A stretch of DNA of 64,000 nucleotides from Sequoia sempervirens (GCA_007258455.2 VDFB02358134.1:208304407-208368406); one strand, 5' to 3'; positions 10,328 through 24,073 are shown, counted from the stretch's first letter. Notes: a model not told the origin generated them from the letters alone. Numbers and translations: made by a program.

Positions 10328-11744
10328 ATGGGTGTGCAACTTGTTAAAATTGATCTCTATTCTAGTAGAGAAAACCAGTTTGTTGTCTTCATAAAATAAA
10401 GACTGTCCTTCTACCTCGTTAGATGTTGCTGTAATAGTTAATATCTAGAGCACGAGGTAATATATTCAAGAAAATCTGAACTATTGTTTATGCCTATTTT
10501 TGAGACCTCGTGACCAAGCTTCTCAATAATTGGAAAAAACTATGATAATAAATTTAGGGATCTCTCTTCCTTTTTATACTGATGCTGACAAAAGAATGAG
10601 ATAGTATTTCATTTTCTTTAGTTAGTCTATTTCATTAAGTAAGAATGAAATGGAAAGGTTATAACCCCTAAAACCTTTCGAGTATTCAAAAAATCATCAA
10701 GGTGAAATGAAAATCTTAGGTTTAGATTTATTCATCTATTGAGATCTCGACAAGATACTTCCTATTGATCATCCATACTAATTTTTTTCTAGGTGATTTA
10801 TATCACGAATAGGATAAAAGATCGTTCAAAAGGCCTATAGCGATTTATTTTGCATAACAATGAGCCAACTTGAAATTTGAGCATTATCACTATCAAGTTT
10901 ATTTTCCTCCTTATTGTAGGAAATCATGGATTATTGTGAATCCTCTTCCTTCATACAAAGATATGAAATATCAAACATTTTTGTATTTTAAAAACCAAGT
11001 ACTTTGTTCAAAAAAGTATTTGGGTGTTCTTGTTTAAGCCGTATGAAAGGAAATTTTCATATACAGTTTTCAAAGGGGGAATTTGAGTTTACCTATCTCA
11101 ATAAAGTATATGATTGGTTCGAAGAGTGTCTTGAGATTCAGGCGATTGCGGATGATATCACTAGTAAATATGTTCCTCCTCATGCAAATATATTTTATTG
11201 CCTAGGGGGAATCACACTAACTTCTTTTTTGGTACAAGTAGCTACCGGTTTCGCTATGACTTTTTACTATCGTCCCACCATTCTAGAAGCTTTTGCCTCT
11301 ATTCAACACATAATGATTGAAGTGAACTTCGGTTGGCTAATCTAATCGGTCCATCGGTTGTCAGCAAGTATGATGGTTTTAATGATGATCTTACATGTAT
11401 TTCGTGTTTATTTAACAGGTGGATTCAAAAAACCTTGCGAATTAACTTGGGTTACGGGTGTAATTCTAGCTGTATTAACCATATCTTTTGGTGTAACCGG
11501 TTATTCTTTGCCCTGGGATCAAATTGGTTATTGGGCAGTCAAAATTGTGACCGGTGTTCCTGAGGCTATTCCGTTAATAGGAACTCCTTTGATAGAGTTA
11601 TTACGCGGAAGTGTTAGTGTGGATCAATCTACCTTGACTCATTTTTCTAGTTTACACACTTTCATATTACCCCTTCTTACTACTGTATTTATGTTAATGC
11701 ACTTTCTAATGATCTACAAGCAAGATATTTCAAGTCCTTTATAG
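10328..11744 (+). pseudogene. petB: petB, cytochrome b6, intron-containing, one stop
   Basis: A 6-bp first exon (ATGGGT, usually ATGAGT) at 10328-10333 is followed by a group II intron starting GTGCAACTTG (usually GTGCGACTTG). Exon 2 begins near 11103 ([19 protein letters not shown]) and ends KQDISSPL. Cytochrome b6 carries the b haems of the b6f complex; His residues of the [10 protein letters not shown] and [11 protein letters not shown] regions are visible. A TAA at 11343-11345 interrupts NFGWLI-SVHR where Arg is expected. Intron boundaries follow the plastid consensus. Confidence 0.93.
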
Positions 11745-11937
11745 AAAGGAAATATACATTTTGAATTAGTATTCAAAACCTATTATTTTACAATATATCA
11801 TTGCCGCGAATATTTCTTATTGAAAATAGGGAAATAAGAAAGCATGTTTCTCAGATTTCTCCTTTCAATTTTGAAGTATTCTTTATTTAATACAAAGAAT
11901 TGAAGTAGATACTCATCTCAGATGGAGAAAATGGATT

Positions 11938-13085
11938 ATGGGAGTGTGTGACTTGAACTATTGGTTAGGCCATGCAGATCAATTTTAGAATCTGCCATAT
12001 AAAGATTCATCACAAAATGTGTCTCTGTCCCAATTTTTTTTCCAAAAATAGGAAGTTTAGATCCTAGCTAAAAGGCAAGCACTTTGTTGTGTTCCAAGAG
12101 AGTTATTTCTATGATTGTATCCGAATTAGGCTTCGTGAGATCTAGGTAATAGTAATAACATTGATAAGTCCAATTTATTACTTCAATCTTCCTTTCTTTT
12201 TCATAGTATGAAAATGCATGCATTTCCCTTGCATTTCAATAGGGTAAACTATCGGAGTAAAAGAAGGGGTCTAAAGAAGGAAAAAGGCCAGATCAGTAAC
12301 AAGTCAATACCTTGTATGCAAAAAAAATTGTGGCAATTGAGATGAACAAAAATTACAAGGAATAAGATGATCCAAAAGGCATATTGATCATGATCTAATT
12401 TGTAAGCTTACTTGGGTACTAGGCATACGAAACAATAAAATTATGAATTTTATATAGATCTTCTTAGTTATACTTATTCTAACGATACACCATTCATTAT
12501 TTTTATTTCAATTATTGCTCGAGCTGGATGATCCAAATTGACATGTCCAGTTCTTTCGAGGGATAGATTCATTCATAATAATCTACTTATCCCAATAACA
12601 AAGAAACCTGACTTGAATGATCCTGTATTAAGGGCTAAATTAGCTAAAGGCATGGGACACAATTATTATGACGAGCCCCCTTGGCCCAATGATCTCTTAT
12701 ATATTTTTCCAGTAGTTATTTTTGGTACTATTGCATGTACCATAGGTTTAGCAGTTCTAGAACCATCAATGATTGGTGAACCGGAAAATCCATTTGCAAC
12801 TCCTTTGGAAATATTACCTGAATGGTATTTTTCCCCGTATTTCAAATACTTCGTACAATACCTAATAAATTATTAGGCATTCTTTTAATGGCTTCAGTAC
12901 CTACAGGACTATTGACAGTCCCTTTCTTGGAGAATGTGAATCAATTTCAAAATCCATTTCATCATCCAGTAGCTACAATAGTATTATTAATCAATACCGC
13001 AGTAGCTCTTTGGTTAGGTATTGGGGAAACGTTAACTACTGATGAATCTTTAACTCTAGGTCTTTTCCAATTTGATATAATTTAG
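11938..13085 (+). pseudogene. petD: petD, subunit IV, intron-containing, frameshift
   Basis: Exon 1 is the usual 8 bp (ATGGGAGT) at 11938-11945, followed by a group II intron starting GTGTGACTTG. Exon 2 begins near 12597 ([21 protein letters not shown]) and runs to 13085. Subunit IV completes the cytochrome b6f core. A missing T in the [11 protein letters not shown] region near 12830 shifts the frame, so the last about 85 codons ([19 protein letters not shown]) are read in another phase. The expected downstream neighbour rpoA is absent; a ycf1 fragment follows instead. Confidence 0.93.
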
Positions 13086-13193
13086 AATATTAAATTAATA
13101 TACAAGAGGAGGGAAATCTTTTGTTTATATATCTAGGGAGTAGTTGCTATTCCATTTTTCGATCTAATTGTTACCAATTCCATTTTTCTTTTT

Positions 13194-16100
13194 CTATGGT
13201 GCTATTTTGTAGCCAGAACACCATTTTAACCATTGTTTCCAATGTCTGGCCGTTAAATCTTCAGGATTTTTACAATCCAATATCCCTTGCAAATCTAAAA
13301 ATTCTTTTACATTTTTTTTGATTAAAGGGATTGATGCTCTTGATTTTAATAAATCCTTCACATAGGATCCCTTCATGGATCTTATTTGTTGCCAAATCTT
13401 ATGAAAAACATATGCTTGAGAAATATGTTTTGTATCTTTTTTTATTGTATCTTTTTTTATAGTTGGGTTGATAATTCTATTTCTATTGAATAGTTTTTGA
13501 ATTGGTTCAATTTTTATTGCCAATTGCATGTAAAATTGCAAACTGGACTCGATGAGATTGAAAATGCTTATTTTAAGATCAATAACTGTTAGTTTCATCC
13601 TAAAATAAAGGAATTTCATAAAATAGGGCAATTTCTTCCTAATGAATCGAGTGCTCTTCTTTTGGAAGATAGAACCCCAAATTTTTATTTGAATGAATTC
13701 TTTTGTGAATCTCGATTTTATGTTAGGAGAAAGCTCATCCATTTTATTTTTAAAATCAGCTTGCAACTGTTGATAAATCTCTAAATTCATGAGATACTCT
13801 TCATTCATCTACTTAATTCGATCATGCATCGTGGTTGTCCAATTATCTGAATCTTCCAGATCTAGATCTGGATTGACCTACATTGAAAATGGTTCTAGTG
13901 GGTCTTGTACAACTTCTAAAGAGAATTTAATATTTGATGTAGGCCTGGTCCAAATTATTACTGGAAGCTGATCATTTTTTTCTGTACTCTTGACATCTAG
14001 TCAAATGTTTATCTTTATGATCTTTTTTGAGTGAAGCAGTCCCTCTATCCATTGGATAATAGGTTTCATCCATTCGATAATAGGTTTCATCCATTCGATA
14101 ATAGGGTTTATCCTTTCAATAATAACTTTTGCCCAATGGGACATATAATTCCCAATCAATTCGCCAATAGGATCCCAAAAAGAAGGCACTTTTGCTTGAT
14201 TTCTGAAAGGTAATTCATTTTCTGTTCCATACAGAGATAAGAAACTAGTTGTTTTTTTATCAGTGTCAGTAGATTGAGGGCTATCTTCATACCAAGGTCT
14301 CAAGCGAAAAGGATATACAATCTTGATTTGGATACCTTCTGTTACAAAATCTTTGATCCAATCTTTACAAACATCAACATATGTTAATTCATATCCATCA
14401 TAATTGCATTTGATATAAAAATCCTTATTCAAGTTGGACCAATCCTGCTCCCATTCAGGGGCCTGAAATAATAAAATACGGCCGATATTTTTCACTATTA
14501 TCAATGGAGGGAAATAGAGTCGCTTTCTAAGATATGCATGAGTGAATAAGATACAAGCCCTTAGATAGTGAAGCAATTCCCAATCGAAGGCCTGTTGCAT
14601 TTGACGGTGCTTCTCTTCTTGCCTTTTATGTTTCCTTTCTACAAATTTCTCAACAAATCCCATCAATCTTGAAGTTGTAATCTTCCTCTTAACAACTAAT
14701 TTCTTAGGTTTTCTATGTGTCTCTTGAGTCATCTCCTCTAGTCTCGCGAAATGAGGAGACTATGGTCAAGGTATACAATGGCTCAAGACTAAAACTTTAC
14801 GGCTCTGAAAATGAACGACTCCTTTGACTAAATATCTATGAAAATCCCCTTCATATGGATAACTAAAGACATGTATATCTTTAGTTACGAGGTCCTCTTC
14901 TGCATCGTCTTCCCCTTCCTTCGCTACATTTTGTTCTTGAGTTTGTTCATGAAACCTAGCTTCTTCTTCGGTTCCTTCCTGTTTGAACCATTCAAAGAAT
15001 TCTTTCAAAAAATAAGATTCTTCTCTTTCTTTTTGTTTCTTTTGTTCCAACTCTTTGATTTTATCAAAGGGCTTTATAACTATTAACTATCGTGCCTTTT
15101 TTGGATGACATTCGAGACAATATTTGATAGCCATAGTATCATAAACACCCGATACTATGGTGGCGGGCCATTTAGGCACAATAAATTGATTAAAGTCTCG
15201 AATTCGAGGTTCATAATCATTAACAATGGGTTTTTACTTGAATTCCATAAATTTGGAATAAAGAACAAAAAAATCTTCATACTCTTGATCAAGATTATTT
15301 TTGTTTTCCCTTATAAGATCTTTTTCAGAAGGAAGATCATGGTCTGAAATATCTTTAGGAATTCGCTTAGATACTCAAGAATTCGGTAGTTTTTTCCGAA
15401 TTCACTAAAAAGAATCATTCATAAAGCAAAGCCTGTTTTGTAGGAAGAACACTAAGAAGCAATTCCCATTTCAGGCCCGTGCTTTCTAAGAAAAGATGCA
15501 ATAAAAAATCATTAAACATTCTTTTATCACAAGAAGCGATTTCCCTTTCTATCCTTGTGTTTAGAGACACTGGGGCCAATGTTTTCAAAACATATTCCAA
15601 TGAATCTTTCAGATAGATAGATTCAAATCTTATTAATAGATCTTTTAGTGTAGCTTCATCCAAAAATATTCTTGTTTCCTTTTCTTCTAATAAGAATAAA
15701 TGAATTCTATCGAGCCACCATTTGAAAATAATTTTTATTTTCTCATTTCGATGAACGAGTTTACTCTTATTTTCTGGTCGAATGAATGAAATTCGATTCA
15801 GTTGGTTGGTAGAATCATGGTTGTTCGATTGTGATTTTTTATTCTTTTGCAATTGCTTGGTAGAGCCATCTGGTGGTAGCATCCATGGTGATTTAAATTG
15901 ATTCATCAACCCATGGAATGGCCCGCTCAGTAAAGGATAATGTACTTCTGAAAGGGGCTTTCCACTTCCTGTTCTCGTGAATCTTATTATTTTTTCTATT
16001 ACATCTACAAGAGGAGATCCATTGCTTAGAGCTCTCACTCGGTCTTCAAGCTCTTTAGCTAAATAAGACCTTTTATTTAGTTTTGTAACTAGCCATTCAT

Positions 16101-17289
16101 CAAGGGAATCTTGATTTGGATGAAGACTTTGATCGCCCAAGTTTACCATTTTGGCAAAGAAAGACATACTGGGTGGAGTTGTGAAAGAAATTCTTTGATG
16201 CCCATCACTGAGAAAAACATCAAAGAAATATTTAGTGACTTGATTCTTCACAGGGCCGCAAAGAATGAAATTTACCACGCTAACATATCGTTGGTGGAGG
16301 TTGAATTGATCAGAATCAAAAAATAGTAATGGCCATGGTTTTATTACGATGTTGGATAAAACTGATTCTATTTCAGTATCTTTACCCAGGTCTTTTAAGG
16401 ACAAAAATATGATGAATTTCTTAGAAAGAGACGCAATAGAAACTAGTTCATTAATAGAAGCTTCTTTCCTTTTCTTAGCTTCCATTCTATCTGAAGCTTT
16501 CTTTTTTTTAGCACCATATTCTTCAGTAGAATCCTCTTCTATTTCTTCTAAAGGCCCCTGAATAAAGGATATTTGGTCATTCCATTTAGTGAGGACCAAT
16601 GATGGTCGTCTCCCATAACATGTCAACATAAAGTAACCAAAGAAAATCACTTGGAAAGTGAAAGTGAACAGATGCCTTTTCTTTCTTAATTTTAAAGGTG
16701 TATTTCCTTCGACATGTGAATAGAAGATTTTTGTCATTTTTACAAATAGGATTTGGCCGCTTAACCATCCAGCTACGATACTTATCAGAAATAAGAGGTT
16801 GCCACTATACCTAAACAACATCATGTTCACTAATCTCAGAAACACAGATTTACCGAAAAGGGTAGGATTTAGCAATTGGAGAGCTACTGCAAGAAAAAAC
16901 TCTATTGCAGGATTGTTCATCCAAGGGAACAATACATTCAAGAAGAGTATTTTAATAAAAAGAAATAAGAAGAATGGTACAAACATTAGAGTCACTGCGT
17001 GAGGTTTGAATAACGCTGTATAAATAGGGGAAAGATAAATCGATGAAAAAACTATAAATTTCCCTACAAAAGAACCACTAAGAATAAATTTTCATGTTGG
17101 AAAAATTTTATTATTATAATTTCTATCAACTATTTGAACCTTCAGTAATATAGACCTGACATAATACATCTGAGCTGGACCAATTGGAAATGTCACTAAG
17201 AAACCATAATATAACCCAAACAATATTACTGGTAAAGTTCTCTCTACCCACGGCAATATAAAAGTAGCTAAAGCAGTCATCATAACCAA
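13194..17289 (-). pseudogene. ycf1: ycf1 (Tic214), broken and shortened
   Basis: Minus-strand pieces read in order from the 5' end are: 17092-17289 (LPVILFGLYYGFLVTFPIGP, the Ycf1 N-terminal motif); 15415-16995 (hydrophobic NPTLFGKSVFLRLVNMMLF, then charged); 14766-15050 (Glu/Lys-rich); 14001-14732; and 13194-13808 (ARHWKQWLKWCSGYKIAP near the end). Ycf1 is a large, fast-evolving plastid envelope protein of the TIC translocon. The pieces lie in different frames. The whole spans about 4.1 kb, and the 3' end appears cut where petD begins. The 14030-14130 part has three near-identical WMKPIIE repeats. Confidence 0.85.
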
Positions 17290-17429
17290 CGTCTAGGTAT
17301 TTTAGTTAAATAAGTTAATTGGTTAAAAACTTGACAATGATTCATATAAGTATAATGGATTATATAGATAAACATAATGATTATATAGATTGACCTATTG
17401 AGAAAGTGGGATAGAATACAATGAAATAT

Positions 17430-17610
17430 CAGTAAAGTTCCATTAAATAGTGTTTCCATGGGGTAGAACCTCCTCAGGGAATATAAGGTTTTCATGAGGC
17501 TGATCCTGAGCCGCCATCCAAGCACGAATACCTTTGTTCAAAAGAATATTTTTTGTATAAAAAGTCTCAAATTTAGGATCTTCTACTGCACAAATCTCCT
17601 GGGAAACAAA
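17430..17610 (-). pseudogene. psbD: psbD 3' end overlapping psbC 5' end, isolated fragment
   Basis: One frame shows the D2 C-terminus ([20 protein letters not shown], then [12 protein letters not shown] and a stop). A second frame on the same strand shows the CP43 N-terminus ([20 protein letters not shown]). In plastids psbC starts inside the end of psbD, and that overlap is preserved here in about 180 bases. Upstream psbD and downstream psbC are both missing, so this is a short insert between ycf1 and the rps12 exon. Confidence 0.85.
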
Positions 17611-17639
17611 AATGTCAATATTTACCATTGTTAACTTAG

Positions 17640-18188
17640 TTAACATTCTAAAACTAGAATGATAACCCCTCTCTAGTACCTACTGAAAGTTCGAAACAAG
17701 TTCAAAGTTCATAATAAAAAATTATCCGGTTTTAGTTATTATACCATAACTATCGCATTCATGGCAAGGATAATTCAAATTAATTGAATTATCGCATTTT
17801 AGTTATAACATCATATACTTCTATTTCAAGAATGAAACTATATTTTTATATCATATCATAAGTAGTTTTTTCACAAAGATCATTTACTTCTGTTAATTCA
17901 AACAATTTTCATTTTATTAATTGTCAAACCCTGACTTACATCTCAGGCTAGTTATTTCTACCATTAAATGAAATTCCTCATTTAATCATATTCAGTATTA
18001 ACTCCTTTAGTTAAATAAAGAATAATTATTAAATTGGGATCATTTATAGCATGGCATTTATCTTAACATTTATAATATGCCATTGTCTCTCTTTAAAGAA
18101 TGATTTTCTCAAATTTATTTATACAGTTTCTACTTTCTATAGTTGGTTAGGATGAATCCGAACCATTCAATTTCAAATATAATGCAAA
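17640..18188. other. spacer between psbD/psbC fragment and rps12
   Basis: This is AT-rich sequence with short inverted motifs and no gene that I recognise. A junction between plastid blocks must lie here or just left of it. Confidence 0.5.
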
Positions 18189-18302
18189 GTGCCGACTATT
18201 CAACAACTTATAAGAAACGCGAGACAGCCAATAGAAAATAGAACCAAATCTCCTGCTCTTCGAGGATGTCCTCAGCGTAAAGGAGTATGTGCTAGGGTGT
18301 AT
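18189..18302 (+). pseudogene. rps12: rps12 5' exon (trans-spliced exon 1)
   Basis: The 114-bp exon encodes 38 residues: [20 protein letters not shown], then [17 protein letters not shown]. It is followed at once by GTGCGACTCG, the start of the split group II intron whose other half lies with the distant 3' exons. S12 is the small-subunit decoding-centre protein. The first codon reads GTG rather than ATG, probably decay. Its place next to rpl20 is the ancestral one. The 3' exons are not in the window. Confidence 0.92.
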
Positions 18303-19037
18303 GTGCGACTCGTTTGGATCAGAAGCTGAAACGGACCAGGAAATTGCTCTAACAAGAAGCAAGAAGAACTTTCCTTCTGTTAAAAAGTACAGATCTATCA
18401 TCTACTCTTACCGGGGATGAAATTTATGGTTTCCATTGGTGCAAATCCAATCACCTTGATGTGGGATGAAAAGCAATTCCTCATTGGTAGCGAATGGTCA
18501 TCAATCCATTGAGCGAGGAAATAATGCAAATTGAAAAAACATAAATATGTTTTTATTGCTGCGAGAACGGACAAAAGGTCAGCTACCTTGCCAACTCTCA
18601 CAATTACATGTCGTTACTGTATCTATAAATCTTATCATGAGAGTATTTCTTACTTGATAATTCGGGGGGGGGGAGAGTAGAGCTGAAAATGGTAAACTAT
18701 ACAAGTTACCAAATACTCATCTTATATCTTAGGGCTCCGGCGTATAGAGAGGACCTTACCGTTAGAAAAAGAACCATAGAAACGAAGAAATCCATAATAT
18801 ATATATATATATATATATATATTCTATTTTTTTTTTCTTACTTAAATGCAAGGTCCGATCCCTTGCCTACTTGGAAGGTACCTAACTGAAGAGAATTATG
18901 GTTGGGAAGGTTAGAGTAGCAAAAGCCATTGGAATCTCTATTTTATACATTAGAACAATCAGTTTTATTCTTAATAAACAAAACAAAAAAATGATTGATC
19001 AAAAAATAGATTAGTCATTTATGAAGAATCAACTTCA
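18303..19037 (+). other. rps12 trans-intron 5' half and rpl20 upstream spacer
   Basis: The first part is the 5' half of the trans-spliced group II intron, starting GTGCGACTCG. The remainder is spacer with a nine-G run near 18664 and an AT dinucleotide run. No gene is seen. Confidence 0.6.
18797..18822. repeat. (AT)13 microsatellite
   Basis: An uninterrupted AT dinucleotide run of 26 bases lies in the rps12-rpl20 spacer. Confidence 0.9.
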
Positions 19038-19388
19038 ATGACCAGAGTTAAACGTGGATATATAGCTAAAAAACGTCGAAAAAAGATTCTCGCATTTGTA
19101 TCAGGCTCTCGGGGAGCCCATTCAAAACTTTTTAGGACTGCTAACCAACAGAAGATGAGAGCCTTAGTTTCCGCTCACCGAGATAGAATTAAGCGGAAGA
19201 GAGATTTTCGTCGTTTGTGGATTACTCGGATTAATGCAGCATCCCGTGCTAATGGAGTCTCCTATAATCAATTTATACATTTTTTATACAAAAGGCAGTT
19301 GTTTACAAATCGTAGAACACTTGCGCAAATAGCTGTATTAAATAATAATTGCTTCTCTATGATCTTAGAAAATATTCTTGTATTATGA
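19038..19388 (+). CDS. rpl20: rpl20, ribosomal protein L20
   Basis: The intact frame has 116 residues starting [20 protein letters not shown], with [20 protein letters not shown], the L20 RNA-binding helices. L20 is an early-assembling 23S rRNA-binding protein of the plastid ribosome. Length is normal. It diverges from rps18 on the opposite strand, as in plastids. A stable stem-loop follows its stop. Confidence 0.94.
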   Translation: MTRVKRGYIAKKRRKKILAFVSGSRGAHSKLFRTANQQKMRALVSAHRDRIKRKRDFRRLWITRINAASRANGVSYNQFIHFLYKRQLFTNRRTLAQIAVLNNNCFSMILENILVL

Positions 19389-19406
19389 AATAGTAAACCC
19401 CAATCT

Positions 19407-19425
19407 CCCGGAGAAATTCTCCGGG
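19407..19425 (+). terminator. stem-loop after rpl20
   Basis: A 9-bp perfect stem CCCGGAGAA/TTCTCCGGG with a single-base centre lies 18 bases after the rpl20 stop, a typical plastid 3'-end hairpin position. Confidence 0.65.
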
Positions 19426-19605
19426 AAACTAGAGACAATACGAAAATGAATTCGGGATGAACAAATCCACTTGGATAATTCTATTTTTATTCTAATTATT
19501 TTCATTTATAAAAAAGAAAGAAAAGAAATCTGCGCTATCTTTGTCAGATATCCCAGCTCCGATTCAATGTAGGAGCAAGTTTATTTCTTAGGCTTTAATT
19601 TCTTT

Positions 19606-20016
19606 TCATTTTAAAGAAAGAAAAGGTATCAAAGATAGAATACGAGCTTGTTTAATAGCTTTAGCTATTAAACGTTGTGGTTTCAACGCTAATCGATTCG
19701 TTCGGCGAGATAGTATTTTTCCTTGCTCGCTAACAAATCGACTAATTAAGCTAATATTTTTATAATCCATTTGCTCTCGAGGCTGAATTGGCGATAAACG
19801 TTTTCGAAAAGACTGCTGATTTGGAGAAAATCGCTTGGATGCATTCCGAAAAGATGACTTAGATGTATTTCGAAAAGATGGCTTAGATGTATTCCGAAAA
19901 GATGGCTTAGATGTATTCCGAAAAGATGGCTTAGATGTTTTATGAAAAGATGATTTAGATGTTTTATGAAAAGGTGATTTAGATGTATTCCGAAAAGATG
20001 GTTTCATTTTATTCAT
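19606..20016 (-). CDS. rps18: rps18 with N-terminal heptapeptide repeats
   Basis: The core S18 sequence [20 protein letters not shown] with [19 protein letters not shown] is preceded by about eight tandem copies of a seven-residue unit, SFRNTSK or SFHKTSK. S18 is a small-subunit protein contacting 16S rRNA and S6. Gymnosperm plastid rps18 genes commonly have such basic N-terminal repeats. The frame stays open to 20103, but upstream residues do not look like S18, so I prefer the Met at 20016 (or 20007). The frame is intact. Confidence 0.88.
   Translation of the reverse strand: MNKMKPSFRNTSKSPFHKTSKSSFHKTSKPSFRNTSKPSFRNTSKPSFRNTSKSSFRNASKRFSPNQQSFRKRLSPIQPREQMDYKNISLISRFVSEQGKILSRRTNRLALKPQRLIAKAIKQARILSLIPFLSLK
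19836..20006 (-). repeat. 21-bp tandem repeats within rps18
   Basis: About eight 21-bp units of the type TTTCGGAATACATCTAAGCC (minus strand) encode the heptapeptide array. Units vary at Arg/His and Asn/Lys positions. Array length is likely to vary between plastome and nuclear copies. Confidence 0.85.
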
Positions 20017-20176
20017 AGTTTGTTTTATGAACCTTTCAAATACTATTTTTTCAAAATATTTCGAAAAGAAATATTGACAGTGACATATTTTTTGAAAATA
20101 CAAAGAAAGAGAAATATCTTTGATATATTTATATATCTGGGTAGGAATGGTAAATTCCTATTTTTGTAGATTCAAT

Positions 20177-20377
20177 CTATTTTTTTATTTCTCCGTGAAT
20201 AGTATGCTTGTAACAATAAGGACAAAATTTCTTTAATTCCAATCGAAGAGGAGTATTGCGGCGATTTTTTCGAGTCGTATATCTCGAAATACCCGGCGAT
20301 TTTTTATCAACACTATCTTGGGTACAACTAGTACATTCTAAAGTAATTGTTACTCTTACATTTCCACCCTTGGCCAT
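20177..20377 (-). CDS. rpl33: rpl33, ribosomal protein L33
   Basis: The 66-residue frame starts [18 protein letters not shown] and ends [18 protein letters not shown]33 is a small zinc-ribbon protein of the plastid large subunit. Cys pairs CTSC and CPYC are present. The Met at 20377 matches the conserved MAKG start; the frame is open 14 codons further. The order rps18-rpl33-psaJ is ancestral. The frame is intact. Confidence 0.94.
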   Translation of the reverse strand: MAKGGNVRVTITLECTSCTQDSVDKKSPGISRYTTRKNRRNTPLRLELKKFCPYCYKHTIHGEIKK

Positions 20378-20702
20378 ATAACTTACTTTGGATATTGTAT
20401 CTACTTCTTTTCTTTTCAATTTGGAAAAAAGAGAAGAAAGAGAAAGGGATAGAAGTTTTCGAAGAATGATTAAAGATTTTATTACGAGAATGAATTAAGT
20501 AATAAAATCTTTAATTAAGAGTTTTCAGTAGTTTACTATTTGTGGAAGCAACTTTTGGATCTAGATTTCTATTTTGTCTTATTCTAACTTCACCCTCCCT
20601 TGAATTCTAAAGAGATTGAATTTCATTTATTTTCTTTATCCAAGAAGAAAAGGAAATAAATCTAACATCATTTTTTTCTTTCGGGTTCGCAGGAGAGGAA
20701 AA

Positions 20703-20882
<180 letters not shown>

Positions 20883-21133
20883 TCAACTACAACTGTAGTT
20901 TATGAGTCCCTTAAGAAACTGTAAACAGATATTTGTACAAGCTTTTTTTATGGATGGAACAGAACATGTGATATTAATCAAGTACTGTCAATAAATAGAC
21001 ATCTTATAGATGATATCTTACGTGTATACAGCCTATTCACGAAACCAAATGGGAATCAAAGCGGATAAATGTGGAAAGCAAAATAAATTTTATTGTAATA
21101 TGAAAATATCGAATAAAAATACTCACGATTAAA

Positions 21134-21207
21134 AGGGATGTAGCGCAGCTTGGTAGCGCGTTTGTTTTGGGTACAAAATGTCGCAGGTTCGAATCCTGTC
21201 ATCCCTA
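21134..21207 (+). tRNA. trnP-UGG: trnP-UGG
   Basis: The 74-nt cloverleaf has acceptor AGGGATG/CATCCCTA, anticodon loop TTTTGGG (UGG) and T arm CAGGTTCGAATCCTG. It lies between psaJ and trnW as in plastids. Confidence 0.95.
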
Positions 21208-21360
21208 CCTAGTACTCTTCCTCCTATAAAAAAAAGTCGAGTGATATTTATTCAATGAAACATGAATAATCAGTGATTGGAGCATACCACATGCAAAAAT
21301 GTTTTAAGAGTAAAAAAGCGCCCTTCTTTACTTTCTTTCAAAAAAAAAAAAAAAGAAAAA

Positions 21361-21434
21361 GCGCTCTTAGTTCAGTTTGGTAGAACGCAGGTCTCCAAAA
21401 CCTGATGTCGTAGGTTCAAATCCTACAGAGCGTG
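21361..21434 (+). tRNA. trnW-CCA: trnW-CCA
   Basis: The 74-nt cloverleaf starts GCGCTCTTAGTTCAG, with anticodon loop CTCCAAA (CCA) and end ACAGAGCGTG. It is the first of two tandem copies. Confidence 0.95.
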
Positions 21435-21446
21435 ATCCTTCTTTTT

Positions 21447-21520
21447 TGCTCTTAGTTCAGTTTGGTAGAACGCAGGTCTCCAAAACCTGATGTCGTAGGT
21501 TCAAATCCTACAGAGCGAGA
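21447..21520 (+). pseudogene. trnW-CCA: trnW-CCA tandem duplicate
   Basis: An almost exact second copy lies 86 bp downstream. It lacks the first two acceptor bases (TT in place of GC), so the top of the acceptor stem cannot form normally. The duplication includes the short ATCCTTCTTTTTT spacer. It is probably a recent slippage-type event. Confidence 0.9.
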
Positions 21521-21633
21521 TCCTTCTTTTTTTATTTTATCCGATCTTCTTGTCACTTAAACTGAAACAGCTAATGGGATCTGATCCCTCAGAATCAGTA
21601 GGAGACCCGTTCATACCATAATATGGTCCTAAA

Positions 21634-21780
<147 letters not shown>

Positions 21781-21850
21781 TCATAGCTAATCTATATAGT
21801 ACCTCAAATTGACTCGGAATCTCAATTCCTATTTAGGGTTTTATTTTATT

Positions 21851-21946
21851 TCAAATAAGTCGTATACTGCTTAACCCAATGAATAGGACTGAGGTGAAAA
21901 TAAGCAAAGCTAATAAAAAACCAAAATAACTAATTATAGTAAGCAT
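21851..21946 (-). CDS. petL: petL, cytochrome b6f subunit VI
   Basis: The 31-residue frame is MLTIISYFGFLLALLIFTSV, ending FIGLSSIRLI. PetL is a peripheral one-helix b6f subunit. It follows petG as in plastids. The frame is intact. Confidence 0.93.
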   Translation of the reverse strand: MLTIISYFGFLLALLIFTSVLFIGLSSIRLI

Positions 21947-23596
<1,650 letters not shown>

Positions 23597-23612
23597 ACTT
23601 TATATAAATTAA

Positions 23613-23822
<210 letters not shown>

Positions 23823-23864
23823 TGAGCATGACTACTTAAGAAAATGTGAAAGGAAGTAATAGAA

Positions 23865-23987
23865 ATGGCCGATACCACCGGAAGGATCCCTCTTTGGTTG
23901 ATAGGTACTTTAACTGGTATTCTCATTATTGGTTTAATAGGTATTTTTTTCTACGGTTCTTATTCCGGATTAGGATCATCTTTATAG
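23865..23987 (+). CDS. psbJ: psbJ, photosystem II protein J
   Basis: The 40-residue frame [20 protein letters not shown] ends [11 protein letters not shown]. PsbJ is a one-helix photosystem II subunit near the plastoquinone channel. The frame is intact. A perfect palindrome follows about 60 bases later. Confidence 0.94.
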   Translation: MADTTGRIPLWLIGTLTGILIIGLIGIFFYGSYSGLGSSL

Positions 23988-24045
23988 AAAACAGATGTAT
24001 CGCGTATCTATAAGAGATACTGTACATATGAAAGTAAAAACTGAA

Positions 24046-24073
24046 AAAGAAAGATAAGATCTTATCTTTCTTT
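24046..24073. terminator. 28-bp perfect palindrome after psbJ
   Basis: The sequence around AAGATAAGATCTTATCTT is a perfect 28-base self-complementary stretch. Its position after psbE-F-L-J fits a plastid operon 3' hairpin. No loop bases are present, so it could also form a cruciform. Confidence 0.6.

Noticed and set aside
19836..20006. CRISPR-like array
   Set aside because: The 21-bp units are contiguous, in frame and encode rps18; there are no spacers. No CRISPR array is seen elsewhere.
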